62,074 nt of DNA from CAYVUM01 sp964619055 (GTDB lineage: Bacteria > Pseudomonadota > Alphaproteobacteria > Rhodospirillales > Defluviicoccaceae). The notes beneath the pieces were generated by a model, which saw only the letters and a program-made list of their open reading frames with translations, did not search any database and was not told the DNA's origin. Below, in pieces: positions 24,916 through 32,697 of this stretch; the first letter of the stretch is position 1, and each line of letters opens with the position of its first letter. A program made the position numbers and the translations under genes. The stretch is from contig CAZUDB010000015.1 in the NCBI GenBank assembly GCA_964619055.1, positions 1 through 62,074 on the forward strand. The letters are read 5' to 3'.

Positions 24916-25612
24916 ACCGCATTGCTGTGGTGAACGGCGGCAGCGCCGCAGCATCGGCAATGGAGGTGCCTTGGCGAACCGCGAACGCTGTATCTTTGGC
25001 CATGGTATCTCGTACCGCTTCCTCTGCCACCTCGCCGGTCCGGTCTCCACCCACGTAAAGCCCGCCGGCAAGCCCGGCGCGGCGCCCAGCCTCCAAGTCC
25101 CGCCAACGATCACCGACGATCCACGACGCACCCAAATCGACGGGCAGGCAGGCGGCGCCTCGCAACAGCATGCCGGGGTTGGGCTTGCGCCATGGATGGT
25201 CTGGATGGCCCCACGGCGGTGCGGCATCGGGGTGATTGGGGCAAGCGAACACGGCATCGATGCGGGCTCCGCCGTAAGCAAGAGCCGATAGGATACGCAC
25301 CTGCACAGCGAGGAAATCGGACCACGTGAACAGGCCCTGACCGACACCGGATTGATTGGTGACCACGATCACCGGGATGCCCGCGATGTTGGCCGCGGCA
25401 ATCACCTCTGCGGCCCCTGTAATCATCTCCACGTCCTCCGGACGCGACAAGTGGTGGGTGTCCTCAACGATCACCCCGTCGCGGTCGAGAAACAGCGCCG
25501 GCCGCCTTTCCGACCCGACGTTCGTAATCAGCACCTGCTCGAATTGGCCGTTATCGTTGAGATGCCAAGTGGCAAGATACTGTTCGGCATCGAACGGGAC
25601 GACGTCTGTCAT
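24893..25612 (-). CDS. HAD-IIIA phosphatase, GmhB-like
   Basis: A 239-residue HAD hydrolase of the D-glycero-heptose-1,7-bisphosphate/histidinol phosphatase type. Motif I is FLDRDGVIVE (Asp43, Asp45), motif II VVTNQSGVGQGLF, motif III RKPNPGML, and motif IV WIVGDRWRDLEAGRRAG. GmhB enzymes bind Zn through a CxH...CxC loop; here the loop reads CPNHPD...GHPDHPW, so the later Cys ligands are replaced by His. It also has an N-terminal extension of about 35 residues. Substrate is therefore uncertain. It starts 10 bp after the SMR gene stop with TAAGG 8 bases upstream, as one operon. Confidence 0.85.
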   Translation of the reverse strand: MTDVVPFDAEQYLATWHLNDNGQFEQVLITNVGSERRPALFLDRDGVIVEDTHHLSRPEDVEMITGAAEVIAAANIAGIPVIVVTNQSGVGQGLFTWSDFLAVQVRILSALAYGGARIDAVFACPNHPDAAPPWGHPDHPWRKPNPGMLLRGAACLPVDLGASWIVGDRWRDLEAGRRAGLAGGLYVGGDRTGEVAEEAVRDTMAKDTAFAVRQGTSIADAAALPPFTTAMRFTNRETG

Positions 25613-25622
25613 GGCATTGACC

Positions 25623-25955
25623 TTAACCCGCTGCGCTGACCCGGTCCGCCAGCTTTACGCCGATCACGCCCATGATAATCACGCCAATGCACACGACCTT
25701 CAAGGCATTGGCGGGTTCGCGAAACCACAGCATCCCGATGGCGGCAATTGCCGCCGTCCCGACGGCCGACCAGATTGCGTAGGCGACGCTGATCGGGATG
25801 GTCTTTACCGCCAGTGTCATCAACGAAAAGCTGATGGCGTAGGCGGGGAAGATCGCGAGAGACGGCAACAACCGCGTGAACCCCTCGGACAATTTTAAGG
25901 ATACGGTGCCGGCCAGCTCAAACACGATGGCCAGCGCAAGATAAACCCACTCCAT
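25623..25955 (-). CDS. SMR-family multidrug/guanidinium exporter
   Basis: A 110-residue four-helix protein of the small multidrug resistance family. The essential Glu is at position 13 (IVFELAGTVSLKLSEG), with Tyr/Trp motifs in helix 3 (SVAYAIWSAVGTA) and the GIMLFREP-like loop (GMLWFREPAN) before helix 4. It should export cationic compounds or guanidinium by proton antiport as a dual-topology dimer. EmrE-like and Gdx-like subtypes cannot be separated here by eye. CGGAG lies 10 bases before the ATG. It is divergent from the Liv-type operon. Confidence 0.92.
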   Translation of the reverse strand: MEWVYLALAIVFELAGTVSLKLSEGFTRLLPSLAIFPAYAISFSLMTLAVKTIPISVAYAIWSAVGTAAIAAIGMLWFREPANALKVVCIGVIIMGVIGVKLADRVSAAG

Positions 25956-26142
25956 AGCGAGCAAACTCCGTTTCCAGCCCATGTGCCGCACGTCCGGTCC
26001 CGCCATCGCCACCGCGCCATGATTGCGGGAAACCACCTGGCCCTCGCAAACAGCGTTGCGAACGGACCGACAACGGTCTTATGTCTTGGCGTGCGTGGCG
26101 GCGGCGCGGGGTCGCGCCGAGCGGGAAGGGGAGAAGACACCG

Positions 26143-27357
26143 ATGACTGGTCGCTGGTCAAGGCGCGCGGTAACGCTTGTGTTATTCGCCGCGGCGATTG
26201 TGGTGGCGGTGCTGCCGGCTCGGGCGGCTGAGCCCATCGTCATTGGCGAGCTCAACAGCTATACACGCTTTCCCGCCTTCACCTTCCCCTACCGCGACGG
26301 TTGGAAGATGGCGCTGGAAGAGGTCAATGCGGCCGGTGGCGTTCTTGACCGCCCTTTGAAGGTCATATCCCGCGATGACGGCGGTCGGCCCGGTGACGCG
26401 GTCACGGTCGCCTCCGAACTGGTATCACGGGAAGGGGCCGTCATCCTGGTCGGAACGCTGCTCTCCAACGTGGGCCTCGCCGTTGCCGATTTCGCCAATC
26501 AGCGCCAAGTGCCCTTTATCGCCGCGGAGCCCTTGTCCGACGCCCTGGTTTGGGAGAAAGGCAATCCCTGGACCTTCCGCCTTCGGCCCGGAACGTGGGT
26601 GCAGGCGGCCATGTTGGCGGAGGAGGCGGCGAAGCTGCCCGCGAAGCGTTGGGCGACGATCGCCCCGAACTATGAGTATGGCAAATCGGCCGTTGCCGCG
26701 TTCCAGACGCTGTTGCAGCAACGGCGGCCGGATGTGGAATGGGTCGCCGAGCAATGGCCGGCGCTCGGCAAGATCGATGCCGGTGCCACGGTTCAGGCCC
26801 TCGCACGGGCGGAGCCGGACGCTCTGTTCAATGTCACGTTCGGATCTGACTTGGCCCAGTTCGTCCGCGAAGGCCGCAATCGCGGATTGTTTGAGGAGCG
26901 AACGGTTGCAAGCATGTTGGCGGGCGAGCCCGACTGGATCGACCCACTGGGTGCCGAGGCGCCGGAGGGTTGGATCGTCACCGGCTATCCCTGGTATGCG
27001 ATCGAAACCCCCGAGCACCAGGCATTCCTAAAAGCCTATCAGGCCAAGTTCGACGATTATCCCCGCCTTGGCTCGGTGGTCGGCTATGTGGCCCTGAAGA
27101 CCGTCGCTCAGGCCATCGCGGCGGCCGGTACCACGGAGCCTGGGGCAGTGGCGGAAACCATGCGTGACCTGCAGGTGGCAACGCCGCTCGGGGCCATCAC
27201 ATTCCGCGCCTCGGACCAGCAAAGCACCATGGGCACCTTCGTCGGTCGGCTCACGGTTCAGGACGGTAAGCCCCGCATGGTCGATTGGCGTTTTGGCACT
27301 GGGGAGGACTACCTGCCGTCGGACGAGGAAGCCTCCAGGCTGCGGCCGAGCGGGTGA
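26143..27357 (+). CDS. ABC substrate-binding protein, Liv/amide type
   Basis: A 404-residue periplasmic binding protein of the branched-chain amino acid/amide/urea type (peptide-binding family 6). The signal peptide ends at about residue 28 (PARA-AEP). The core has IVIGELNSYTRFPAFTFPYRDGWKMALEEVNAAGGVLDRPLKVISRDDGG, then LVGTLLSNVGLAVADFA and APNYEYGKSAV. The family binds Leu/Ile/Val, urea, amides or aromatic acids; ligand not deducible. GGGGAGAAG lies just upstream of the ATG. It heads the transporter operon. Confidence 0.92.
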   Translation: MTGRWSRRAVTLVLFAAAIVVAVLPARAAEPIVIGELNSYTRFPAFTFPYRDGWKMALEEVNAAGGVLDRPLKVISRDDGGRPGDAVTVASELVSREGAVILVGTLLSNVGLAVADFANQRQVPFIAAEPLSDALVWEKGNPWTFRLRPGTWVQAAMLAEEAAKLPAKRWATIAPNYEYGKSAVAAFQTLLQQRRPDVEWVAEQWPALGKIDAGATVQALARAEPDALFNVTFGSDLAQFVREGRNRGLFEERTVASMLAGEPDWIDPLGAEAPEGWIVTGYPWYAIETPEHQAFLKAYQAKFDDYPRLGSVVGYVALKTVAQAIAAAGTTEPGAVAETMRDLQVATPLGAITFRASDQQSTMGTFVGRLTVQDGKPRMVDWRFGTGEDYLPSDEEASRLRPSG

Positions 27358-27403
27358 CGGGCGTTCACGCCAAACCGCCAGCCGCCCCCGTCTTCGCTCG
27401 CTC

Positions 27404-29278
27404 ATGAGCTTTGTCGTTGTTCAGGCCCTGACCGGCCTTGCCAATGCCGCGTCGCTGTTTCTGGTGGCAAGCGGATTGTCGCTCATCTTCGGCGTCACCC
27501 GCATCGTCAACTTTGCCCATGGCTCCTTCTACATGTTGGGAGCCTATGTGGCGTGGAGTACGGCCGCGGGGGTCATGGCGCTTGCCGGCGATAGCCTTGG
27601 TCTCGGCGGCTTTGTGCTTAGCGCTCTGGCTGCAGCTCTCGCCGTTGGCATCCTTGGCGTGGCGGTGGAGGCAACGGTGCTGCGGCGGCTCTACCGCGCG
27701 CCGGAGTTGATGCCCTTGGTGGCCACCTTCGGGGTCGTCCTCATCCTGCAGGACCTTACCTTGGACATCTGGGGACCGGAGGACCGGCTCGGCCAGCGAC
27801 CGCCGGCGTTGACCGGGGCCGTGTTGATCCTGGGCGAACGGCTTCCGGTCTACGACCTCGTGTTGATCGCTGTCGCTTTGCTCGCCCTTGCTGGCCTCTG
27901 GCTTCTCGTCCACCGGACCCGCTTCGGGATTCTGATCCGGGCCGCCACCGAGGATCGCGACATGGCCGGCGCCCTCGGCATCGACGAACGGCGGCTGTTC
28001 ACGGCGGTGTTTTTCGTCGGCGCCGCGCTTGCTGGCCTGGGTGGTGCGCTGCAATTGCAGCGGGAGCCAGCCAACCTGGCCATGGACTTCGCGATCATTG
28101 CCGACGCGTTCGTTGTTGTCGTGATCGGCGGCATGGGCAGCATCGTTGGCGCCTTTGCCGCGTCCCTGCTCGTGGCGGAACTGCGGGCCTTTGGCATCGT
28201 GATCTTCCCGGAAATCACTCTCGTTCTGTTGTTCCTGGTCATGGCCGTCGTGCTGGTCGTTCGACCGTCGGGATTGTTCGGCCGGACCGAGAGCCACGCT
28301 GCCGAACATGCGGCCGCAGCGCCGGCCATCGCCGAAGGCGATTTGGTGGCACGGTGGCGCTGGATCGGTGGTATTGCGCTGGCGGCGCTGGCCATTGCTT
28401 TGCCGTTCGTGACTGGCGACTACGGCCTCCGGGTTGCGAGCGAAATCCTCATTTTCGCGGTCTTCGCGGCAAGCTTGTTTCTGCTGCTCGGTGTTGCCGG
28501 GATGATTTCCTTCGGCCATGCCGCATACTTCGGCCTAGGGGCCTATGCTGCGGCTCTCCTGGTCCACCATGGCGGGGTCGGGATGGAGCTGGCACTGTTC
28601 GCGGCACCGTTGGCGGCGGCGGCGGGCGGGCTTGTGTTTGGCTGGTTCTGCGTGCGGCTCTCCGGCGTTTATCTCGCCATGCTTACATTGGCCTGCGCGC
28701 AAATCCTGTGGTCAGCGGCCCATCAGTGGTATGCGGTCACCGGCGGTGACAACGGCATCGTCGGCGTATGGCCCGCTCCTTGGGCGGCAAGTGCTGAAGT
28801 TTATTATGGACTTACGCTGGCAATGACCGCGGCCACGCTGTGGGCGATCCACCGGGTCGCCCGATCGCCGTTCGGCTTTTCGTTGCGAGCCGGGCGCGAT
28901 GGCCAGCTCCGGGCCGAGGCCAGCGGCATCGATGTCCGGCGGTTGCGCTGGGCCGCTTTTGGCCTCGCAGGTGCCGCGGCCGGGCTTGGCGGCGGTCTTT
29001 ACGCCTTCCTGAAGGGCAGCGTCTTTCCCGACGTCCTCTCGATCCCGGTGTCCGTGGACGCGCTTGTCATGCTCCTTCTCGGGGGCCTGGACACGGTGAT
29101 GGGCGCGATCCTGGGCGCCTCGGCGCTCACCGGCCTGAAAATCGGCCTTGTCAGCGTCACCGATGAATGGCGGCTGGTCCTGGGCATCGTGATCATTGTC
29201 GTCGTCACACGTTTTCCCGACGGTGTCGTGACCACCGCCGTGCGCGCGGCGATGGCCCGTCGCGACACACCTACTTGA
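27404..29278 (+). CDS. Fused LivH-LivM ABC permease
   Basis: A 624-residue fusion of both Liv permeases. Residues 1 to about 290 are LivH (LANAASLFLVASGLSLIFGVTRIVNFAHGSFYMLGAYVAW; VIGGMGSIVGAF). After a linker rich in Ala/Glu/His (about 290-320), LivM follows (GVAGMISFGHAAYFGLGAYAAALL; TGGDNGI; LLLGGLDTVMGAILGA). The EAA-like loops expected to contact LivG and LivF are present in both halves. The ATG at 27404 is 46 bp after the binding protein gene and has no good ribosome site. In most bacteria these are two genes. Confidence 0.93.
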   Translation: MSFVVVQALTGLANAASLFLVASGLSLIFGVTRIVNFAHGSFYMLGAYVAWSTAAGVMALAGDSLGLGGFVLSALAAALAVGILGVAVEATVLRRLYRAPELMPLVATFGVVLILQDLTLDIWGPEDRLGQRPPALTGAVLILGERLPVYDLVLIAVALLALAGLWLLVHRTRFGILIRAATEDRDMAGALGIDERRLFTAVFFVGAALAGLGGALQLQREPANLAMDFAIIADAFVVVVIGGMGSIVGAFAASLLVAELRAFGIVIFPEITLVLLFLVMAVVLVVRPSGLFGRTESHAAEHAAAAPAIAEGDLVARWRWIGGIALAALAIALPFVTGDYGLRVASEILIFAVFAASLFLLLGVAGMISFGHAAYFGLGAYAAALLVHHGGVGMELALFAAPLAAAAGGLVFGWFCVRLSGVYLAMLTLACAQILWSAAHQWYAVTGGDNGIVGVWPAPWAASAEVYYGLTLAMTAATLWAIHRVARSPFGFSLRAGRDGQLRAEASGIDVRRLRWAAFGLAGAAAGLGGGLYAFLKGSVFPDVLSIPVSVDALVMLLLGGLDTVMGAILGASALTGLKIGLVSVTDEWRLVLGIVIIVVVTRFPDGVVTTAVRAAMARRDTPT

Positions 29279-29291
29279 GCGCGCGGGTGCC

Positions 29292-30053
29292 GTGTCGCTG
29301 CTATCGGTCCAGGGCCTCTGCAAATCCTTCGGTGCGGTCGTTGCCGTGGATGACGTCTCACTTGCTGTCGAACCCGGTGAGGTCGTGGCGCTCATCGGGC
29401 CCAACGGCGCCGGGAAATCGACCACGTTCAATCTGCTTGGCGGCGTGCTCGCGCCCGACCGTGGAGCGATTGCGGTCGATGGCGTCCCGATCGCCGGTCT
29501 GCCGGCCACGGCCGTTTGGCGCCACGGCGTGGGCCGTACGTTTCAGATTGCCGCCGCATTTCGGTCCTTGACGGTTCGGCAAAACGTGACGACCGCCTTG
29601 CTTGCACGGAACCGCCGCCAGTGGCGGTTTTGGGAGCGGGCGGAAATGCGGTTTCGTGACGAGGCCGATGCGCTGCTCGCTGACGTCGGCCTCCAGGATG
29701 GCGCCGACCGGACGGCCGCCACAATAGCCTATGCCGACTTGAAGCGGCTTGAGGTCGCGATCGCACTTGCCGGCGCACCGCGGCTGTTGCTCATGGATGA
29801 GCCCACGGCCGGGCTTGCTGCCACGGAGCGCCGTGACCTGATGGACCTGGTCGTCGGGCTTGCCAAGTCACCGGCTGCGAGCGGCGCGAACCTCGCCATT
29901 TTGTTCACGGAGCATGACATGAGCATCGTCTTTGGACACGCGGACCGGATCGTCGTGCTGGATCGGGGGCGGGTCATTGCTTCCGGGCTGCCGGAGGTGA
30001 TCCGCGCTGACGCCGCGGTGCGGGCCGTCTACCTCGGCCAAGCAGTCCCCTGA
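29292..30053 (+). CDS. livG: ABC ATPase, LivG type
   Basis: A 253-residue ATPase. The Walker A is GPNGAGKST, the D-loop/Walker B LLLMDEPTAGL, and the switch His is in TEHDMSIVF. The C-terminal GLPEVIRADAAVRAVYLG matches LivG. The signature helix reads TIAYADLKRLEVA in place of LSGGQ, as in many LivG proteins. It powers the transporter with LivF. It starts at GTG, 13 bp after the permease, and its stop overlaps the livF ATG (TGATG). Confidence 0.93.
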   Translation: MSLLSVQGLCKSFGAVVAVDDVSLAVEPGEVVALIGPNGAGKSTTFNLLGGVLAPDRGAIAVDGVPIAGLPATAVWRHGVGRTFQIAAAFRSLTVRQNVTTALLARNRRQWRFWERAEMRFRDEADALLADVGLQDGADRTAATIAYADLKRLEVAIALAGAPRLLLMDEPTAGLAATERRDLMDLVVGLAKSPAASGANLAILFTEHDMSIVFGHADRIVVLDRGRVIASGLPEVIRADAAVRAVYLGQAVP

Positions 30054-30754
30054 TGCTGACGATCGAGGGCCTGTCCGTCGGCTATGGACCCGCTCGGGTT
30101 GTGGAGGATGTGTCGTTCACCGTCGCCAACGGGGCCGTGACCGCTCTCCTGGGACGCAACGGCGCCGGCAAGTCCACCCTATTGAAGGCGTTGGCCGGCC
30201 TGGTCCCGGCGCGGGCCGGGCGGGTCCGTCTGGATGACCGGGACCTCTCCGGCCTTCGACCCCATCAGCGCTGTCGCCTGGGCCTCGGCTACGTACCGGA
30301 GGAACGGCGGATTTTTTCCCGCCTCACCGTCCGTGAGAACCTGGACGTGGGGACGCGCCCTGCCCGAGGAGTCTTGCCGGCATGGACCCATGACCGGATT
30401 CTCGCCCTGTTTCCCACGCTCAGCACCTTGCTGCATCGTCGCGGCGGCGAGATCAGTGGCGGCGAGCAGCAGATGCTAACGATCGCCCGCACGCTCATGG
30501 GCAATCCGCGCGTGCTGTTGTTGGACGAGCCGTCAACGGGCCTGGCGCCCAAGGTGTTGGCTGATCTGGCTCGCGCCGTGGGCAGCCTGAAGGCGGCTGG
30601 CTTGACCGTGCTCCTCTCTGAACAGAGCTTGGCGTTCGCAGAGGCCATCGCCGACCATGCCCTGATCTTGGAGACGGGCCGGTTGCTGTGGTCCGGATCA
30701 CTTCCGGAGCTTGTCGCCGACCCGGATCTCAAACGCGCCTATTTGAGTGTTTGA
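30053..30754 (+). CDS. livF: ABC ATPase, LivF type
   Basis: A 233-residue ATPase with Walker A GRNGAGKST, signature ISGGEQQMLTIARTL, Walker B VLLLDEPSTGLAPK, and LivF-specific LGLGYVPEERRIFSRLTVRENL. It pairs with LivG under the fused permease. It is the last gene of this operon, overlapping livG by one base; the convergent AhpD-like gene ends 17 bp beyond. Confidence 0.94.
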   Translation: MLTIEGLSVGYGPARVVEDVSFTVANGAVTALLGRNGAGKSTLLKALAGLVPARAGRVRLDDRDLSGLRPHQRCRLGLGYVPEERRIFSRLTVRENLDVGTRPARGVLPAWTHDRILALFPTLSTLLHRRGGEISGGEQQMLTIARTLMGNPRVLLLDEPSTGLAPKVLADLARAVGSLKAAGLTVLLSEQSLAFAEAIADHALILETGRLLWSGSLPELVADPDLKRAYLSV

Positions 30755-30771
30755 CCGAGAACGGGTCAGCC

Positions 30772-31326
30772 TTACTCCGCGGCTCGGGACCAGGCCTGGC
30801 TTTGAAACACACTGTCCGCTGGCGTATCCGCAAGGTGGTTGGTGTAGTTGGACATGGTTTTCAGGCCGACACCCAGAATGACGTCCAGGATCTGGGCCTT
30901 GCCGTAACCGGCGGCAAGGAGCGCGTCGACCACGGCCTGATCGGGCCAACCCCGGCTGTTGACGACGGCGGACGTGAATTGGCGGAGCGCCTCCAGCTTC
31001 GTGTCCGCGATGGGCGTGCCGTTGCGGAGCGCCGCCACCACGTCTTCGGGCACCTTTTGCATCGTGGCGATCGTCGAGTGGGCGGCCATGCAATAGGTGC
31101 ATCCGTTCTCGTAGCTGATCGTCAACAGCACGACATTGCGCTCCACCCCGTTCAACGAGGTCTTGTCGAAAATCTCGGAGACGGTCCGGTACGCTTCCAG
31201 AAGTGCCGGGGATTCCGCCATGACGCCGTGCAGGTTGGGAACGAAGCCATAGGACGCTTGGGATTTTTCCAGGAACGGCCTGGCATCCGCCGGGGCCGAG
31301 CTGGTGTCATGAATGGTGAAGTCCAT
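30772..31326 (-). CDS. AhpD/CMD-like peroxidase-related protein
   Basis: A 184-residue protein of the carboxymuconolactone decarboxylase/AhpD superfamily. The CTYC redox pair and the proton-relay His (CTYCMAAHS) are intact, in an all-helical fold; this supports an alkylhydroperoxidase-like reductase. FLEKSQASYGFVPNLHGVMAESPALLEAY is the typical N-terminal segment of this subgroup. GGAG lies 8 bases before the ATG. No peroxiredoxin partner is nearby. Confidence 0.9.
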   Translation of the reverse strand: MDFTIHDTSSAPADARPFLEKSQASYGFVPNLHGVMAESPALLEAYRTVSEIFDKTSLNGVERNVVLLTISYENGCTYCMAAHSTIATMQKVPEDVVAALRNGTPIADTKLEALRQFTSAVVNSRGWPDQAVVDALLAAGYGKAQILDVILGVGLKTMSNYTNHLADTPADSVFQSQAWSRAAE

Positions 31327-31463
31327 GGTGGGGTCTCCGTCGTCAAGGTCGGTGTTGCAGGAGGCTGATGAACGTTTTTACGAGCTTCGGAAGTAGTTTT
31401 GGGGCGTACAACAGCCCGCCTTGCTGAGATGTGGGAGATGCGACAAAGGTTCCAGCGCCGGCT
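31327..31463. other. Upstream region of the AhpD-like gene
   Basis: No gene is seen. The AhpD-like promoter should lie here, and the left edge of the cassette-like region begins at about 31410. Confidence 0.35.
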
Positions 31464-31516
31464 GTTGCGGAGGCACGCATAGCAGCCCGGCCGGGCCTGC
31501 CTCAAAAGGTAAGCGC
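31464..31516. repeat. Left copy of the 53-bp direct repeat
   Basis: Begins GTTGCGGAGGCACGCATAGC and ends AAGCGC; four differences (three substitutions, one indel) from the copy at 32598-32651. It contains GAGGCA/TGCCTC arms around a GCCCGGCCGGGC palindrome, so it can form a hairpin. It may be the core of an attC-like site. Confidence 0.75.
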
Positions 31517-31629
31517 AGCATGATCTGCCGGATGCGTCGGTTGCGCCAACGGTGTGCGGCCGGTTGCGCTTTGCTTTGAACCCACCCTACGATCGTTGAT
31601 CGGGGATACGCGCGCTACGACTTTGCGCG

Positions 31630-31676
31630 GGCTTCAAATTGCTGCGCTTCGCTGCGCAGCTTGAAGTCCGTTGAGC
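31630..31676 (+). other. attC-like hairpin and GTTRRRY core before the M23 gene
   Basis: CTTCAA (31632) pairs with TTGAAG (31661) and GCTGCGC (31641) with GCGCAGC (31654), leaving a 3-base bulge and a 6-base loop. GTTGAGC at 31670-31676 fits the integron R' core GTTRRRY. A matching RYYYAAC upstream is degenerate or absent. Confidence 0.4.
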
Positions 31677-31706
31677 GTGCCGTGAGGCAAAGGAGGAGAG
31701 AACACC

Positions 31707-32519
31707 ATGGCAGTCAGTTTACAACATGACCACAGGACCATCTTTGTCCCTCCCGTCACCTTGCCCATGAGCATCCGATTACCGCACGGACAATTCGGTA
31801 TTGATCGCCATGAGGCTCCAGTGACGATCACGAGCCCATCTGGGGGCCTCACCTACGAGCGCCTTAGAGCACACTATGGTTTGGATCTCCGCGGCGATGC
31901 AGGCAGTCCAGTGTTTGCTTCGAAACGTGGAAATATCGTTGCCTTTGATCCGAATCCAACAAATGATCAGGGAGTCGTTATCCGCCACATCGAACAAGGT
32001 GGGCAGGGGTTTGTTACTCGTTATTTGCATCTCCAAGGCGTCAATAAGGCAGTCGGCGATTGGGCTGACCAAGGAGAGTGCATTGGCTTCATCGGAGTCA
32101 ATCATCTTCACTTCGAGATTCATCTAATCCTGAACGAAGCCGCTTCGAACGATTGGCATCGTATAAATTCACTTCCCATTGATCCGTTGCCGTACCTATA
32201 CCGCTGGGAGGAAATATACTTCGATTTGATTAAGCCTGATGAAGATCCCGGTTACTCCAGGGCTGTGTTTGGGTCATGGGGGGACCTTAAACACCTATCA
32301 ATCATTCAACGTAATGGGCTTCCCTGGTTTGAGGTGGAGCACAGTGAAGATGGATGGTGTCGAGCTCCGTTAGTCGATTCAGGGGAAAGGAATCTGCGAC
32401 TCACCGAACTTCTTGAGCGTGCCTTTTTCTCCGGTTGCAAGACTGTTTTGATGACTCGCGAGTCACCGTTTTTCGAGCATCAGAAGATCATTATCGAAGC
32501 TCGTGTCAGACCAAGTTAA
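31707..32519 (+). CDS. M23-family metallopeptidase-like protein
   Basis: A 270-residue protein. Residues 40-140 form a LytM/M23 domain with the Zn ligands HxxxD (His56-Asp60, in HYGLDLRGD) and HLH (His133-His135, in NHLHFEIHL), plus the YLHL strand His108. M23 enzymes cut peptidoglycan peptide bridges. There is no signal peptide or membrane helix, which is unusual for this family. The C-terminal 120 residues are not recognised. AGGAGGAG lies just upstream of the ATG. Codon use is AT-richer than the neighbours, consistent with transfer. Confidence 0.8.
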   Translation: MAVSLQHDHRTIFVPPVTLPMSIRLPHGQFGIDRHEAPVTITSPSGGLTYERLRAHYGLDLRGDAGSPVFASKRGNIVAFDPNPTNDQGVVIRHIEQGGQGFVTRYLHLQGVNKAVGDWADQGECIGFIGVNHLHFEIHLILNEAASNDWHRINSLPIDPLPYLYRWEEIYFDLIKPDEDPGYSRAVFGSWGDLKHLSIIQRNGLPWFEVEHSEDGWCRAPLVDSGERNLRLTELLERAFFSGCKTVLMTRESPFFEHQKIIIEARVRPS

Positions 32520-32523
32520 ACTG

Positions 32524-32560
32524 GGACACTCATTCGAGGCGGGCGACAACTTGAGTGTCC
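32524..32560. other. Hairpin after the M23 gene
   Basis: GGACACTCA and TGAGTGTCC form a perfect 9-bp stem with a 19-nt loop, 4 bp after the stop codon. There is no T run, so an RNA-stabilising hairpin or part of the recombination site is as likely as a terminator. Confidence 0.45.
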
Positions 32561-32571
32561 GCGGTAGCGTT

Positions 32572-32690
32572 GCCTAACGAGCCCGCGACAGAGCATGGTT
32601 GCGGAGGCACGCATAGCAGCCCGGCTGCGCCTGCCTCTAAAAGGCAAGCGCCGCGGGACCATGCGGATCGTGAGTAGCGAAACGTTCGGC
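32572..32690 (+). other. attC-like site after the M23 gene
   Basis: GCCTAAC (32572-32578) fits the integron R'' core RYYYAAC, and GTTCGGC (32684-32690) fits GTTRRRY with one mismatch. Between them are nested arms GCATGGT/ACCATGC, GAGGCA/TGCCTC and GCAGC/GCTGC. The 119-bp length is within the known attC range. Confidence 0.45.
32598..32651. repeat. Right copy of the 53-bp direct repeat
   Basis: Matches 31464-31516 apart from three substitutions and a one-base insertion. It forms the centre of the attC-like site at 32572-32690. Confidence 0.75.
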
Positions 32691-32697
32691 CTGACGC

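Larger units (their letters stand above)
31670..32690 (+). mobile_element. Putative integron-type gene cassette (no integrase seen)
   Basis: About 1 kb from a GTTRRRY-like core (31670) to a second, imperfect core GTTCGGC (32684). It carries one promoterless-looking plus-strand gene starting 31 bp inside, with an attC-like palindrome after it. Base composition is AT-richer than the flanks. The flanking genes are on the opposite strand and unrelated. No integrase is in the window, so this would be an isolated cassette (CALIN-like). An alternative is a gene between two REP-like repeats. Confidence 0.4.

Noticed and set aside
26055..26085. TTGCGA, 17 bp, TTATGT as promoter for the Liv-type operon
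   Set aside because: The -10 matches poorly; not worth calling.
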